Of a stretch of DNA of 64,000 nucleotides, positions 21,048 to 29,943 are shown piece by piece. The stretch covers positions 1 through 64,000 of the forward strand of contig CBDHDN010000046.1 of the NCBI GenBank assembly GCA_965261585.1. Direction: 5' to 3'. This DNA is from CBDHDN01 sp965261585 (GTDB taxonomy: Bacteria > Pseudomonadota > Alphaproteobacteria > UBA6615). The notes under the pieces are model-generated. The model saw nothing but the letters and a program-made list of their open reading frames with translations, was not told the DNA's origin and ran no database searches. Both the position numbers and the translations under genes were made by a program. The stretch's first letter is position 1. Each line of letters starts with the position of its first letter.

Positions 21048-22701
21048 GGGTGCGAGTCTCGCATGGCAGTGATGTCTGCGGCTTGGTTCGTTGAGCTCAG
21101 GCAGCGATTGCCATGGCTGCTGCACGTGGACTGATGTTGTCGTTGGCCGGTGTGTCGGTTGCGCTGATCAGGGCCTTCCATGCCCGCTCGAAGCGGCCGG
21201 ATTTGATCGGGGCGCGGAAGGTCAGAACAGCCTGTCCGCCGACGATCCGCCAGCGCATGCCGGAGCGCTTCATGCGCTGTGTCACCAGGGTCTTGTTGGC
21301 AGCCTCGACCACGCCTGAGCCGATGGCGATGCCCTCTTCCTTCAGGGCGTGGTAGCGCATGCGATGGCGATGCTTGCGGAAGAAGGCGAGTTCCCGCTCG
21401 GTCTCGGCCCGGTCCGGCGCAGCGGCGGCATCGCGAAGGTGGCGCAGCGCCCGGATCACCTTGGCGACGCCACGGGGATCGTGACGGAGGATCTCGCGGT
21501 ACTTCTCGAACCAGCCGGGCGCCACGGCATGGTCGGACGCGGTTTGCAGATGTTCGCAAGCATGCCAGAAGTCGATCACCTCGGTTTCGGGCGACAGGGT
21601 CTCCAGGAAGGTCCAGTTGTCGGCGGCGCCATCGGCGATAGCGACGATCCCGATCTCGGGGCGTGCTCGCCTGATGTGTGCGACTTCGCTTGCAAGCTGC
21701 GCCTTCAGCGTGAGCTTGCCGCTCTCCGGCATGCGGCCGAGATAGAGGGTCTTCAGGCGCTTGCCCTCGGCGTCGTGGAAGGAGACCGTGCCGCAGGCGG
21801 CCTCGCGCCAGGAGGCCTTGGCGCGACCGTCCTCGCCGGGTCTCAGCGGCACCATGACGCCGTCGAGGGAGACCGAGGCGGTGGTCGCGTCCTGCGGTAT
21901 GCCCTCGGCCTCACGGATGCTGCCCAGCGTCTCCGGGCCGAGGCTCTCCCAGCATTCGTGCATGCTCATGGTCAGGCGCTGCAGGGTGCTCACCGACGGC
22001 GTCATGGCGCCGGTCTTCGCAAAGAACGCCGCCGCTTCCCGGGCCGTGCAGTGACCCATCATCAGCAGACCGAGCTCGGCCGCCGGCCGCGTCAGGTAAT
22101 CGTCGACGAGACCCAGGCTCTCGTCGACCGGCACCGGCGATGCCCCGCTCGCGCCGCTGCGGTAACGCGCTCGCCGGTAGGTCACCGGACCGAGCGAGGT
22201 CATGATCGTCTTCGGCGTCACCGCGACCCGGAACCAGCTCTGCCCGTCCCGCTCGATCCGGGAAGCGCCATCGTCCCGGTTCTCGATGACGGCGCCCATG
22301 ACATCGCGAGCGAACTCGTTCGTGGCCTCACGCACCCGCAACTCGACCTCCTCGGGCGCCTCGGGGCGCGGCTCGGAACGAAGCTCCCCGCGACACAGTG
22401 CGAGCACCCGGGCGGCCGCCTCGACGACCCGAGGAGGCAGGCCGGAAAGATCGATGGACGAAGGCGCCGGAGGCGGGGATACTGCCATGGGAATGCTCCC
22501 GATGTTGGGTTTCGAGACACGGCATCGTACCGCTTCTGGCGGTGCGGAGCGTTCCCACCTTCCCCTGCTCGACCCTGCCGTCGTGACAAAATCCTGCCTT
22601 GGAGCGGCCCATTGTCACGAATAGCCGCTTTCGGCCGTTCGTCTCGACACAAAAAACGCACTAAATCAATGACTTAGATTTTCCATACCAGACCCACACC
22701 C
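21048..22701 (-). mobile_element. ISKra4-family insertion sequence, copy 1
   Basis: 1654 bp. Its ends are GGGTGTGGGTCTGGTATGG (right, read inward) and GGGTGCGAGTCTCGCATGG (left): 19-bp imperfect inverted repeats. It is flanked by an 8-bp direct duplication, GTTCGACA (21040-21047 and 22702-22709). It carries one intact transposase on the minus strand. A second, inverted copy is at 25225-26876. It interrupts the SIR2-NTPase gene after codon 187. Confidence 0.9.
21097..22488 (-). CDS. ISKra4-family transposase (intact)
   Basis: 463 residues. DDE transposase of the ISKra4 type. SVSLDGVMVPL supplies the first Asp, IVAIADGAADNW the second, and GSGVVEAANKTLVTQRMKRSGMRW the catalytic Glu and family C-terminal signature. 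Cys/His residues (FWHACEHLQTA) lie between. ATG 22488 starts the frame. It appears complete and is nearly identical to the frameshifted copy at 25438-26827, so it could supply transposition functions for both. Confidence 0.9.
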   Translation of the reverse strand: MAVSPPPAPSSIDLSGLPPRVVEAAARVLALCRGELRSEPRPEAPEEVELRVREATNEFARDVMGAVIENRDDGASRIERDGQSWFRVAVTPKTIMTSLGPVTYRRARYRSGASGASPVPVDESLGLVDDYLTRPAAELGLLMMGHCTAREAAAFFAKTGAMTPSVSTLQRLTMSMHECWESLGPETLGSIREAEGIPQDATTASVSLDGVMVPLRPGEDGRAKASWREAACGTVSFHDAEGKRLKTLYLGRMPESGKLTLKAQLASEVAHIRRARPEIGIVAIADGAADNWTFLETLSPETEVIDFWHACEHLQTASDHAVAPGWFEKYREILRHDPRGVAKVIRALRHLRDAAAAPDRAETERELAFFRKHRHRMRYHALKEEGIAIGSGVVEAANKTLVTQRMKRSGMRWRIVGGQAVLTFRAPIKSGRFERAWKALISATDTPANDNISPRAAAMAIAA

Positions 22702-24056
22702 GTTCGACACGTACCTAGAATGGGCCAAAACAAAAACAATAATCTACGTTGGCTACAGCTTTCTTGACCCGAATCTCCGGTCTCTCTTCGACGAGGTCGT
22801 AAGAGAAGGCGACGCGCGACCCAGACATTATCTGGTCAATCCTGGTCTGCGTGACCTGGAAAGAGATTATTGGGTTGAAAGACGTGTCCGCGCTATCTCT
22901 ATGGATTTCAGAGCCTTCATTACGGAGCTCGCCAGAATAATACCTGAAGGGACTCGCAAGCTTGCCCTGGCTCAGGCACCCTACAGGATTACCTCTTTCT
23001 CGAGGTTTATGACCGTATCTGGGCGCTCAGAAAGTGCTCGACTTCGGACTTATCTATCCAGCGACTGCGAGCACGTATCGGCAGATCTGGAGGTTCCTAA
23101 AGCTGATCCAAGGCGTTTCTACAGCAGTTTCGATACTGGCTGGCATGGGATTCAGGAAGATCTCGACGTAGACCGCGCAGTGGTCAACGCTATTCTCAAA
23201 GATCAAATAATTGGCGCTCAAGCGAAGGCCGGCCCTCGCCTCATCGTCGTAAAGGCCAATGCTGGTGCAGGTAAGACAGTCTCCCTTCGCCGCCTCGCTT
23301 GGGATTCAGCTAAGAAATACGAAAAGCTCGTGTTCTTTGTCGAACGATCTGGGCGGTTGAACGTGCCGATGCTTAGCGAAATTCACTCGCTACCAAATCT
23401 ACCTGTTTTCCTGTTCGTCGACGGAGTCACCTCGAATCTAAACGAACTAAAGGCTATTTTCCAAGGCTCCCAAAACAGAAAGTGGCCTCTCGTTGTCATT
23501 GCAAGCGAACGAGTAAATGAATGGAACGTCTTTTGTCAGGATATAGCCGCATTTGTAAAAGAAGACTACGAAATCAGGTACCTGTCCGAACGAGAAATTG
23601 AAGAACTCGTCGCGCGACTCGACCTATACGACTGCCTTGGTTACCTAAAAGATATGTTGCCCGAACGGCTGCACGAACTCCGAGCTATTCATGGTAGGCA
23701 GCTATTGGTTGCTCTCCATGAAGCCACGCATGGCATGCCGCTCAGGCAAATTGTGAAGGGTGAGTATGACGGCATACCGAGTGACGAAGCAAGGGTGCTA
23801 TATAGGGACATTTGTGCGCTACACCGGTTCGGCCCGCTTGTCAGGGCTGGCTCAATATCCCGCGTACATGACATCTCTTTCGGCGACTTCGGTACGCGGT
23901 TCTTTGCCCCGTTAGAGGATGTCGTCGAACAACGGTTCGACGGTCGATCAGGTGACTGGGTTTATCAGGCGCGGCATGCACAGATCGCGGACATCGTCTA
24001 CACGGAGATTGTGGGGGCGGAGGATGAAAGATTTAACTTTGTGCTGCGCATGATTA
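22702..24056 (+). pseudogene. Segment 2 of the split gene: end of SIR2 domain plus P-loop NTPase
   Basis: Starts with the duplicated GTTCGACA, then continues TYLEWAKTKTIIYVGYSFLD, the last SIR2 strand. Walker A ANAGAGKT is encoded near 23257-23280 and Walker B FLFVD near 23410-23425. Downstream, YEIRYLSEREIEELVARL and the DLYD region resemble the helical lid and winged-helix parts of STAND NTPases. An internal ATG at 22901 is in frame but is not a natural start. It ends at the TA target of IS630-B copy 1. Confidence 0.85.
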
Positions 24057-25108
24057 GAGCACATCCGGTTTAGACGGAATATCCTGCATTGACGAGGTAG
24101 TTTCTGCATTCGGTTGGAGAGAATTCATCGAGGGCGTTTCCAATTGCCCGCCAGAGGTCATCGACGGTTCTGGCGCCGACCTTGCGGAGAATGGCTTTGA
24201 GCTTTGCGAAGACCTGTTCGATGGGATTGAGATCGGGGCTGTAGGGCGGCAGGTAGAGCGGGGTTGCGCCGACCGCCTCAATGGCCTCGTGTACGCCGGC
24301 GACCTTGTGGGAGGAGAGGTTGTCCATGATGACGATGTCGCCCGCGGACAGGGTCGGGACCAGGGCTTGCTGGACCCAGGCAAGGAAGCTTGCGCCGTTG
24401 ATCGGGCCATCGAAAACGCAGGGCGCGGTGATCCGGTCGTGACGCAGGGCGGCAATGAACGTGGTTGTCTTCCAGTGGCCATGGGGAATGGCCGCCACCA
24501 CCCGTTCGCCGCGCGGTGCCCGGCCATAACGCCGGGCCATGTTCGTCCGCGCCCAGGTCTCGTCGAGAAAGACCAGCCGTTCGGCAATCAGCCCAGGTTG
24601 CTCGTTGCGCCAAGTGGCTCGCGCCGCCGCGACGTCAGGGCGCTCCTGCTCGGCGGCGTGGGCTGTCTTTTTTTGCGACTCAGCCCCTGAGCCAGAAGAA
24701 AGTCGCCAAGCGTCGAGCGCTTCGCCTCGATCCCCTCGGCGGCCAGCAAGACGCAAAGCTCGTCAATGGTGATGTCGCAATTCTCCATCACCAGAGCCCG
24801 AATGCGATCGCCATGGGGAGCCAGTTTCGATTTCTTCCAGCCACCGTATTTGTCGGCTTTGATCGTGCCCCGCTGCTTCCAACGCTGCATCAGCTTCACA
24901 ACAAAGCTGATGCTCACATCAAATTGCTTCGCCGCCGCATTGCGAGAGGTCCCCGATTCAACAACTCGAACAACTCGTTCACGAAGATCTTCCGAATAAG
25001 GTCCTGTCATCCATGGCTGGCCTCCTTTAACCCAGCTCATAGCTTGAATCACTTTTTGCGACCCTTGGGAATCCCCTTTTTGATTCTGTCTATGCCGGAC
25101 CCGCTCTA
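24055..25108 (-). mobile_element. IS630-family element IS630-B, copy 1
   Basis: 1054 bp including both target TA dinucleotides. Its ends are GAGCGGGTCCGGCATAGAC (right, read inward) and GAGCACATCCGGTTTAGAC (left): imperfect inverted repeats. TA duplication is typical of IS630. It is the same length as, and almost identical to, the element at 38563-39616. It sits in the SIR2-NTPase gene between codons for MI and RKLNPEF. Confidence 0.9.
24070..25010 (-). CDS. IS630-family transposase made by programmed -1 frameshift (copy 1)
   Basis: Two overlapping frames. The first, from ATG 25010 (MTGPYSEDLRERVV), is the helix-turn-helix part. The second holds the DDE core: VFLDETW (Asp), IVIMDNLSSHK (Asp) and YSPDLNPIEQVF (Glu). 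They overlap at a run of seven A on the minus strand (24668-24674), where a -1 slip joins LSRKK to TAHAAEQ. ATG 25010 is preceded by AAAGGAGG at normal spacing. The joined product is about 313 residues, typical of the family. Confidence 0.88.
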
Positions 25109-25224
25109 GAAAACTAAACCCGGAGTTTAGTTACGACGAGGCTGTTATCACGAAACTTGTTCATGCGGAGAATATAGACAGGGACTTTCCAGATAGAGCA
25201 AGGGCCGATGCGATCTATGAGACA
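25109..25224 (+). pseudogene. Segment 3 of the split gene
   Basis: A short piece encoding RKLNPEFSYDEAVITKLVHA and then the run to RADAIYD after joining. It ends with the 8-bp target ATCTATGA (25213-25220). Four extra bases, GACA, lie between that target and the first base of the ISKra4 copy at 25225. They are absent from the joined reading frame and are part of the insertion, not of the gene. Confidence 0.8.
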
Positions 25225-26876
25225 GGGTGTGGGTCTGGTATGGAAAATCTAAGTCATTGATTTAGTGCGTTTTTTGTGTCGAGACGAACGGCCGAAAGCG
25301 GCTATTCGTGACAATGGGCCGCTCCAAGGCAGGATTTTGTCACGACGGCAGGGTCGAGCAGGGGAGGGTGGGAACGCTCCGCACCGCCAGAAGCGGTACG
25401 ATGCCGTGTCTCGAAACCCAACATCGGGAGCATTCCCATGGCAGTATCCCCGCCTCCGGCGCCTTCGTCCATCGATCTTTCCGGCCTGCCCTCGGGTCGT
25501 CGAGGCGGCCGCCCGGGTGCTCGCACTGTGTCGCGGGGAGCTTCGTTCCGAGCCGCGCCCCGAGGCGCCCGAGGAGGTCGAGTTGCGGGTGCGTGAGGCC
25601 ACGAACGAGTTCGCTCGCGATGTCATGGGCGCCGTCATCGAGAACCGGGACGATGGCGCTTCCCGGATCGAGCGGGACGGGCAGAGCTGGTTCCGGGTCG
25701 CGGTGACGCCGAAGACGATCATGACCTCGCTCGGTCCGGTGACCTACCGGCGAGCGCGTTACCGCAGCGGCGCGAGCGGGGCATCGCCGGTGCCGGTCGA
25801 CGAGAGCCTGGGTCTCGTCGACGATTACCTGACGCGGCCGGCGGCCGAGCTCGGTCTGCTGATGATGGGTCACTGCACGGCCCGGGAAGCGGCGGCGTTC
25901 TTTGCGAAGACCGGCGCCATGACGCCGTCGGTGAGCACCCTGCAGCGCCTGACCATGAGCATGCACGAATGCTGGGAGAGCCTCGGCCCGGAGACGCTGG
26001 GCAGCATCCGTGAGGCCGAGGGCATACCGCAGGACGAGACCACCGCCTCGGTCTCCCTCGACGGCGTCATGGTGCCGCTGAGACCCGGCGAGGACGGTCG
26101 CGCCAAGGCCTCCTGGCGCGAGGCCGCCTGCGGCACGGTCTCCTTCCACGACGCCGAGGGCAAGCGCCTGAAGACCCTCTATCTCGGCCGCATGCCGGAG
26201 AGCGGCAAGCTCACGCTGAAGGCGCAGCTTGCAAGCGAAGTCGCACACATCAGGCGAGCACGCCCCGAGATCGGGATCGTCGCTATCGCCGATGGCGCCG
26301 CCGACAACTGGACCTTCCTGGAGACCCTGTCGCCCGAAACCGAGGTGATCGACTTCTGGCATGCTTGCGAACATCTGCAAACCGCGTCCGACCATGCCGT
26401 GGCGCCCGGCTGGTTCGAGAAGTACCGCGAGATCCTCCGTCACGATCCCCGTGGCGTCGCCAAGGTGATCCGGGCGCTGCGCCACCTTCGCGATGCCGCC
26501 GCTGCGCCGGACCGGGCCGAGACCGAGCGGGAACTCGCCTTCTTCCGCAAGCATCGCCATCGCATGCGCTACCACGCCCTGAAGGAAGAGGGCATCGCCA
26601 TCGGCTCAGGCGTGGTCGAGGCTGCCAACAAGACCCTGGTGACACAGCGCATGAAGCGCTCCGGCATGCGCTGGCGGATCGTCGGCGGACAGGCTGTTCT
26701 GACCTTCCGCGCCCCGATCAAATCCGGCCGCTTCGAGCGGGCATGGAAGGCCCTGATCAGCGCAACCGACACACCGGCCAACGACAACATCAGTCCACGT
26801 GCAGCAGCCATGGCAATCGCTGCCTGAACTCAACGAACCAAGCCGCAGACATCACTGCCATGCGAGACTCGCACCC
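25225..26876 (+). mobile_element. ISKra4-family insertion sequence, copy 2 (inverted relative to copy 1)
   Basis: 1652 bp, two bases shorter than copy 1. It has the same 19-bp ends, GGGTGTGGGTCTGGTATGG and GGGTGCGAGTCTCGCATGG. The flanking target ATCTATGA occurs at 25213-25220 and 26877-26884; on the left it is separated from the IS by GACA. The two missing bases lie in the transposase N-terminus. Orientation is opposite to copy 1, so recombination between them would invert 22.7-25.2 kb. Confidence 0.88.
25438..26827 (+). pseudogene. ISKra4-family transposase with 2-base deletion near the N-terminus
   Basis: Nearly identical to the intact copy at 21097-22488 but with CCTGCCCTCGGG where copy 1 has CCTGCCTCCTCGGG near 25490. 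The two-base loss puts the first 17 codons out of frame with the rest. All catalytic regions (SVSLDGVMV, IADGAADNW, GSGVVEAANK) remain. It may be inactive or may start at a later codon; an open frame through the region extends upstream to 25265. Confidence 0.85.
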
Positions 26877-27140
26877 ATCTATGACGCCGCTTTGGCAAGT
26901 GTCGGTCGGCACACCGGGGTACTTCATCAAAGAGGGATTTTCGAGATGCGCCGCGCGACCCAGTGTAGCGGTCTTGAATTGGCGGAGGCTTATATTCGTG
27001 AAGCACTGGAATTGTTGCCCGGTAATCGCGCGTTCCTGCATTCGCTGGCTGAATTGTCGCTCAGGAGGTCCCGACTGGCGTCGGACAGCCGCGAGCGCGA
27101 TACTTGGCGCGGCCGAGCGATCGACCAGGCGCGGCGCGTA
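26877..27140 (+). pseudogene. Segment 4 of the split gene: start of TPR-like repeats
   Basis: After the duplicated ATCTATGA the gene continues AALASVGRHTGVLHQRGIFE, then ELAEAYIREALELLPGNRAF and HSLAELSLRRSRLA, helix pairs typical of TPR repeats. The frame joins segment 3 through the codon GAC split across the insertion. It ends at TA 27139-27140, the target of IS630-A; reading runs on into the IS to TGA 27149. Confidence 0.8.
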
Positions 27141-28290
27141 GTGCACTGACGCAGACATATGATTCACAAAGGCATGTGATCGTGCGATTCTGCGATCATG
27201 GCTCAGGAAGTCTGTGTGATTGTAGGAGCCGATGACCGCGTGCGACCGCGTGCGACTGACCGCCGTCGTCGGTGATCGTAGCCGGCCGTTGAAGCACGTT
27301 CAGCGGGCCCGGGTCGTGTTGCATTCGGCGGAGCGACTTCCGGTTCTCGATGTGGCGCGCCGCGTCGGCGTCAGCCGCCCGGCGGTCTGGCGCTGGCAGC
27401 GGCGCTACGCCGAGGAAGGCATCGAGGGTTTGTTGCGCGACAAGACCCGGCCGCCGGGCACGCCGCCGCTGCCGACGGCAACCGTGGCCCAAGTGTTGGC
27501 GCTGGCTTGCTCCGAGCCGCCGGGCGAGACGACCCACTGGACCGGCCGCGCGGTGGCCGAGGTCGTCGGCATCTCCCTGCGCTCGGTTCAGCGCATCTGG
27601 CAAGGCCACCGTTTGCAGCCGCACCGCATCCGCACCTTCAAGCGCTCCAACGACCCCGCCTTCGCCGAGAAGGTCGAGGACATCGTCGGCCGCTACATGG
27701 ATCCGCCCAGCCATGCCGTGGTGCTGTCGATCGATGAGAAAAGCCAGATCCAGGCCCTCGACCGGACCCAGCCAGGGCTGCCGATGAAACCCGGCAAGTG
27801 CGGCACCATGACCCACGACTACAAGCGAAACGGCACGACCACCTTGTTCGCCGCGCTCAGCGTCCTCGACGGCGCCGTCATCGGCCGCAACATGCAGCGA
27901 CATCGCCATCAGGAGTTCATCCGCTTCCTCGGCGCGATCGAGCGCCAAGTGCCGGCCGGCAAGGTCATCCACGTCATCCTCGACAACTACGCCGCCCACA
28001 AGCATCCCAAGGTCCGCGCCTGGCTGGCGCGTCATCCCCGATGGGTGTTCCACTTCACCCCAACCTCCGCCTCCTGGCTCAACGCCGTCGAGGGCTTCTT
28101 CTCTGTCCTCACGCGCCGGCGGCTCAAGCGCGGCACCTTCCACTCGATAGTCGACCTCCAGGCCGCCATCAACCGCTACATTGACGAGCACAACAATGAT
28201 CCCAAGCCCTTCGTCTGGACCAAATCCGCAGACACCATCCTCGCCAAACTTCACCGCCTGCCTGTACCTTCTGTCTGAGTCAGTGCACTA
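27139..28290 (+). mobile_element. IS630-family element IS630-A (likely autonomous parent of the MITEs)
   Basis: 1152 bp including both TA targets. Ends: TAGTGCACTGACGCAGACA on the left and TAGTGCACTGACTCAGACA on the right (read inward). The first 29 bases match the three 107-bp MITEs with only a few changes. It carries one full-length transposase and is unrelated in sequence to IS630-B. It is the fourth insertion in the SIR2-NTPase gene, between codons GTA and GCT. Confidence 0.9.
27232..28278 (+). CDS. IS630-family transposase (single frame)
   Basis: 348 residues. N-terminal helix-turn-helix (LDVARRVGVSRPAVWRWQRR, about residues 39-58) for end binding, then the DDE core: VVLSIDEKSQIQ (Asp), VIHVILDNYAAHKH (Asp) and TSASWLNAVEGFFS (Glu). 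Unlike IS630-B it needs no frameshift. ATG 27232 is preceded by GTAGGAGC. The stop lies 12 bases from the right end of the element. It appears intact and could mobilise the related MITEs. Confidence 0.92.
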   Translation: MTACDRVRLTAVVGDRSRPLKHVQRARVVLHSAERLPVLDVARRVGVSRPAVWRWQRRYAEEGIEGLLRDKTRPPGTPPLPTATVAQVLALACSEPPGETTHWTGRAVAEVVGISLRSVQRIWQGHRLQPHRIRTFKRSNDPAFAEKVEDIVGRYMDPPSHAVVLSIDEKSQIQALDRTQPGLPMKPGKCGTMTHDYKRNGTTTLFAALSVLDGAVIGRNMQRHRHQEFIRFLGAIERQVPAGKVIHVILDNYAAHKHPKVRAWLARHPRWVFHFTPTSASWLNAVEGFFSVLTRRRLKRGTFHSIVDLQAAINRYIDEHNNDPKPFVWTKSADTILAKLHRLPVPSV

Positions 28291-29154
28291 GCTTCCGGCA
28301 CTACTCAAAGCCATCCTCATCACACGATGTTGAAGGCCGCTGTAGATGGTGTCAGAGATGCCTTAGCGAACGCGGAGGCTACTGATACGGAACTCGGGCA
28401 TCAAGCACTTGGTCAGGCGATAAAGAGAGCGGAAGATGTGCTGCGGAATGGTCTAAAAATGTTTCCCAACGACGGCCACCTGCTAAGCGAAGAGGCGGAA
28501 CTCCACAGAACCCTGCTTAGAGCTGATAAGGCACTGTTGGCGCTCGAGAGGGCGTTTCGAGCAAGCCCCCAGAGTGAATTGATCGCCAGGCGGCTGGCGA
28601 GAATCTATCTGGCGAAAGGAGATATGATTGCAGCGGTGGAGACACTGCGAAAGGGGCTGGAATTCAATTCGTCGAACCGCAGATTGCATTTTCAATATGC
28701 CATGGCTATTCGGGCATTGACGCCAAACGCAGATGTCGAGGATGGCGGTACACTACTGTATAATTTGCAGAGATCATTTTCGCCCAATGATGGAAACTTT
28801 GACGCACGATTCTGGTATGCTCGACAGTTGTGTATGGGTGGCCGGTTTGTAGACGCGAAGGATATATTCGACGAGCTGAAAAACTTGAAGGTTGCGCGTG
28901 CACACAAAACAAAGGTGCGAGGGGTTGTAAGAGACGAACAGGGCCACAACGTTCGATACACAGGACAGGTTTATGCCCTGCGGGAGTCGTTCGGGTTCAT
29001 ACGGTGCGATGGCCAGGATATCGAAGCGTACTTTTCTGTGTTTGATAAGGAGCGTACCGGTCAAACCCTAACGCTCCATGATAGGGTTTCCTTTGAAATT
29101 GGGTTCGCGCTGCTAGGCCCTGTAGCTCAAGACGTGCAGAGGCTGCTCATTTAG
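28291..29154 (+). pseudogene. Segment 5 of the split gene: TPR-like repeats and cold-shock-like C-terminus
   Basis: 288 codons to the natural stop. TPR-like helices: KRAEDVLRNGLKMFPNDGHL, SEEAELHRTLLRADKALLAL, IARRLARIYLAKGDMIAAVE, each about 34 residues apart. The end, GQVYALRESFGFIRCDGQDI and AYFSVFDKERTGQTLTLHDR with VSFEIGF, has the cold-shock-domain layout (a GFI RNP-like strand, Phe after the acidic turn, RVSFEI). The ATG at 28327 is internal. No promoter or ribosome-binding site supports independent translation. Confidence 0.8.
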
Positions 29155-29232
29155 TGCGGCCAAACGTCATGACACGAAGACCTCCTCGTGAAGTTTCTCG
29201 TATCGATCGACGACGGTCCGGATATCTGTAAT

Positions 29233-29625
29233 TCACCCATCCAAATCCCGGATCTCACGGTTGAGTTCGTATTCGGGGGAGGTGACGTAGCTCTCCATCT
29301 CGGCGATCGCGCGGTCGAACTCGCGGAACTTGTGATCGAGGTCGCGGGTCGTGCCCGAGGGCTCGGTGCGCACGTTCTTCCAGAAGGCGCGTTCGGCCTC
29401 GGATTCGTAGAGGTCTTCCGGCGCCTCGTCGATCAGCCAGACGGCGACGAAATAGCCGATCAGGGTCGGCACGGTGACCGTGAACAGGGCGATCAGGGCG
29501 CCGATGCGGATCGGCAGCGCATCGATGCCGAAATAGTCGGCGACGCCGGCGCACACGCCCTTGATCTTCGCCTTCTGCATATTGCGGTAGAGCCGGTTGG
29601 GGCTCGGTCGCTGGTCGATCCACAT
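29233..29625 (-). CDS. pspC: PspC domain-containing protein (phage shock protein C)
   Basis: 130 residues. The PspC domain spans residues 8-68: RLYRNMQKAKIKGVCAGVAD, then a membrane hairpin (IRIGALIALFTVTVPTLIGY). It is an inner-membrane sensor that works with PspB and frees PspF from PspA under envelope stress. The acidic C-terminal half (ERAFWKNVRTEPS onward) is probably cytoplasmic and coiled. ATG 29625 follows AGGAAGGGGG. It is the last gene of the psp operon. Confidence 0.9.
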   Translation of the reverse strand: MWIDQRPSPNRLYRNMQKAKIKGVCAGVADYFGIDALPIRIGALIALFTVTVPTLIGYFVAVWLIDEAPEDLYESEAERAFWKNVRTEPSGTTRDLDHKFREFDRAIAEMESYVTSPEYELNREIRDLDG

Positions 29626-29639
29626 GGCCACCCCCTTCC

Positions 29640-29690
29640 TCAGACCGTGGCGAAGAGCTGTAGCACGAGCATGACGGCGGCGGCATTCAT
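29640..29690 (-). CDS. 16-residue hydrophobic micro-ORF between pspB and pspC
   Basis: Encodes MNAAAVMLVLQLFATV. Its ATG overlaps the pspB stop (ATGA at 29687-29690), so ribosomes finishing pspB could translate it. It is too short for a folded domain but is hydrophobic enough for a membrane peptide. It may be real, a remnant of a longer gene, or only a coupling device toward pspC, 14 bases downstream. No similarity is recognised. Confidence 0.35.
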   Translation of the reverse strand: MNAAAVMLVLQLFATV

Positions 29691-29911
29691 CGCGTGTCCT
29701 TCCAGCCCGGCGCCTCGGCATCGAGGATGCGCTCCAGCGTCTTGATGCGCTCTTCCATCTTGGCGGCGTTCTGCCACAGCGATCGCAGCAGCTTCTCGTC
29801 CTCGCCGGTCAGGGTCTTCGCCGTGCGCCACCGCGTGACGTAGTGGGCGATCACCCAGATCGGCGCCACGACCGTGAGCAGCAGGATCAGCGGCACATTG
29901 AAGTGTCCCAT
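29687..29911 (-). CDS. pspB: Phage shock protein B
   Basis: 74 residues. One N-terminal membrane span (VPLILLLTVVAPIWVIAHYV, residues 6-25), then a cytoplasmic helix with WQNAAKMEERIKTLERILD, the leucine-zipper-like PspB signature. PspB and PspC together sense membrane stress and recruit PspA. It lies 32 bases after pspA in the same operon. Length and pattern match the family. Confidence 0.92.
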   Translation of the reverse strand: MGHFNVPLILLLTVVAPIWVIAHYVTRWRTAKTLTGEDEKLLRSLWQNAAKMEERIKTLERILDAEAPGWKDTR

Positions 29912-29943
29912 CGTTCAGTCCCGTTCGTTTCCGTCCTGGCCGG

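Larger units (their letters stand above)
20486..29154 (+). pseudogene. SIR2 - P-loop NTPase - TPR-like - cold-shock-like defence protein, split by four insertion sequences
   Basis: Joining 20486-21047, 22710-24056, 25109-25220, 26885-27140 and 28291-29154 gives 3141 nt with no stop: 1046 residues. Each removed block is an IS plus one target duplication, and the frame is kept at all four joins. SIR2 motifs: GSGAS at 23-27, TTNYD at 108-112, LHG at 154-156, then VGYSFLDPNLRSLF just after the first join. Walker A is at about 370-377 (ANAGAGKT) and Walker B at about 421-425 (FLFVD). Helical TPR-like repeats fill about 670-900, and a cold-shock-like domain (SFGFIRCDGQDIEAYF) ends the protein. NAD-consuming SIR2 plus STAND-type NTPase suggests abortive-infection defence. 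The coding pieces are visibly lower in GC than their neighbours. Confidence 0.85.

Noticed and set aside
21048..26876. A composite transposon made of the two ISKra4 copies
   Set aside because: Each copy has its own target duplication in the same interrupted gene, so they inserted independently.
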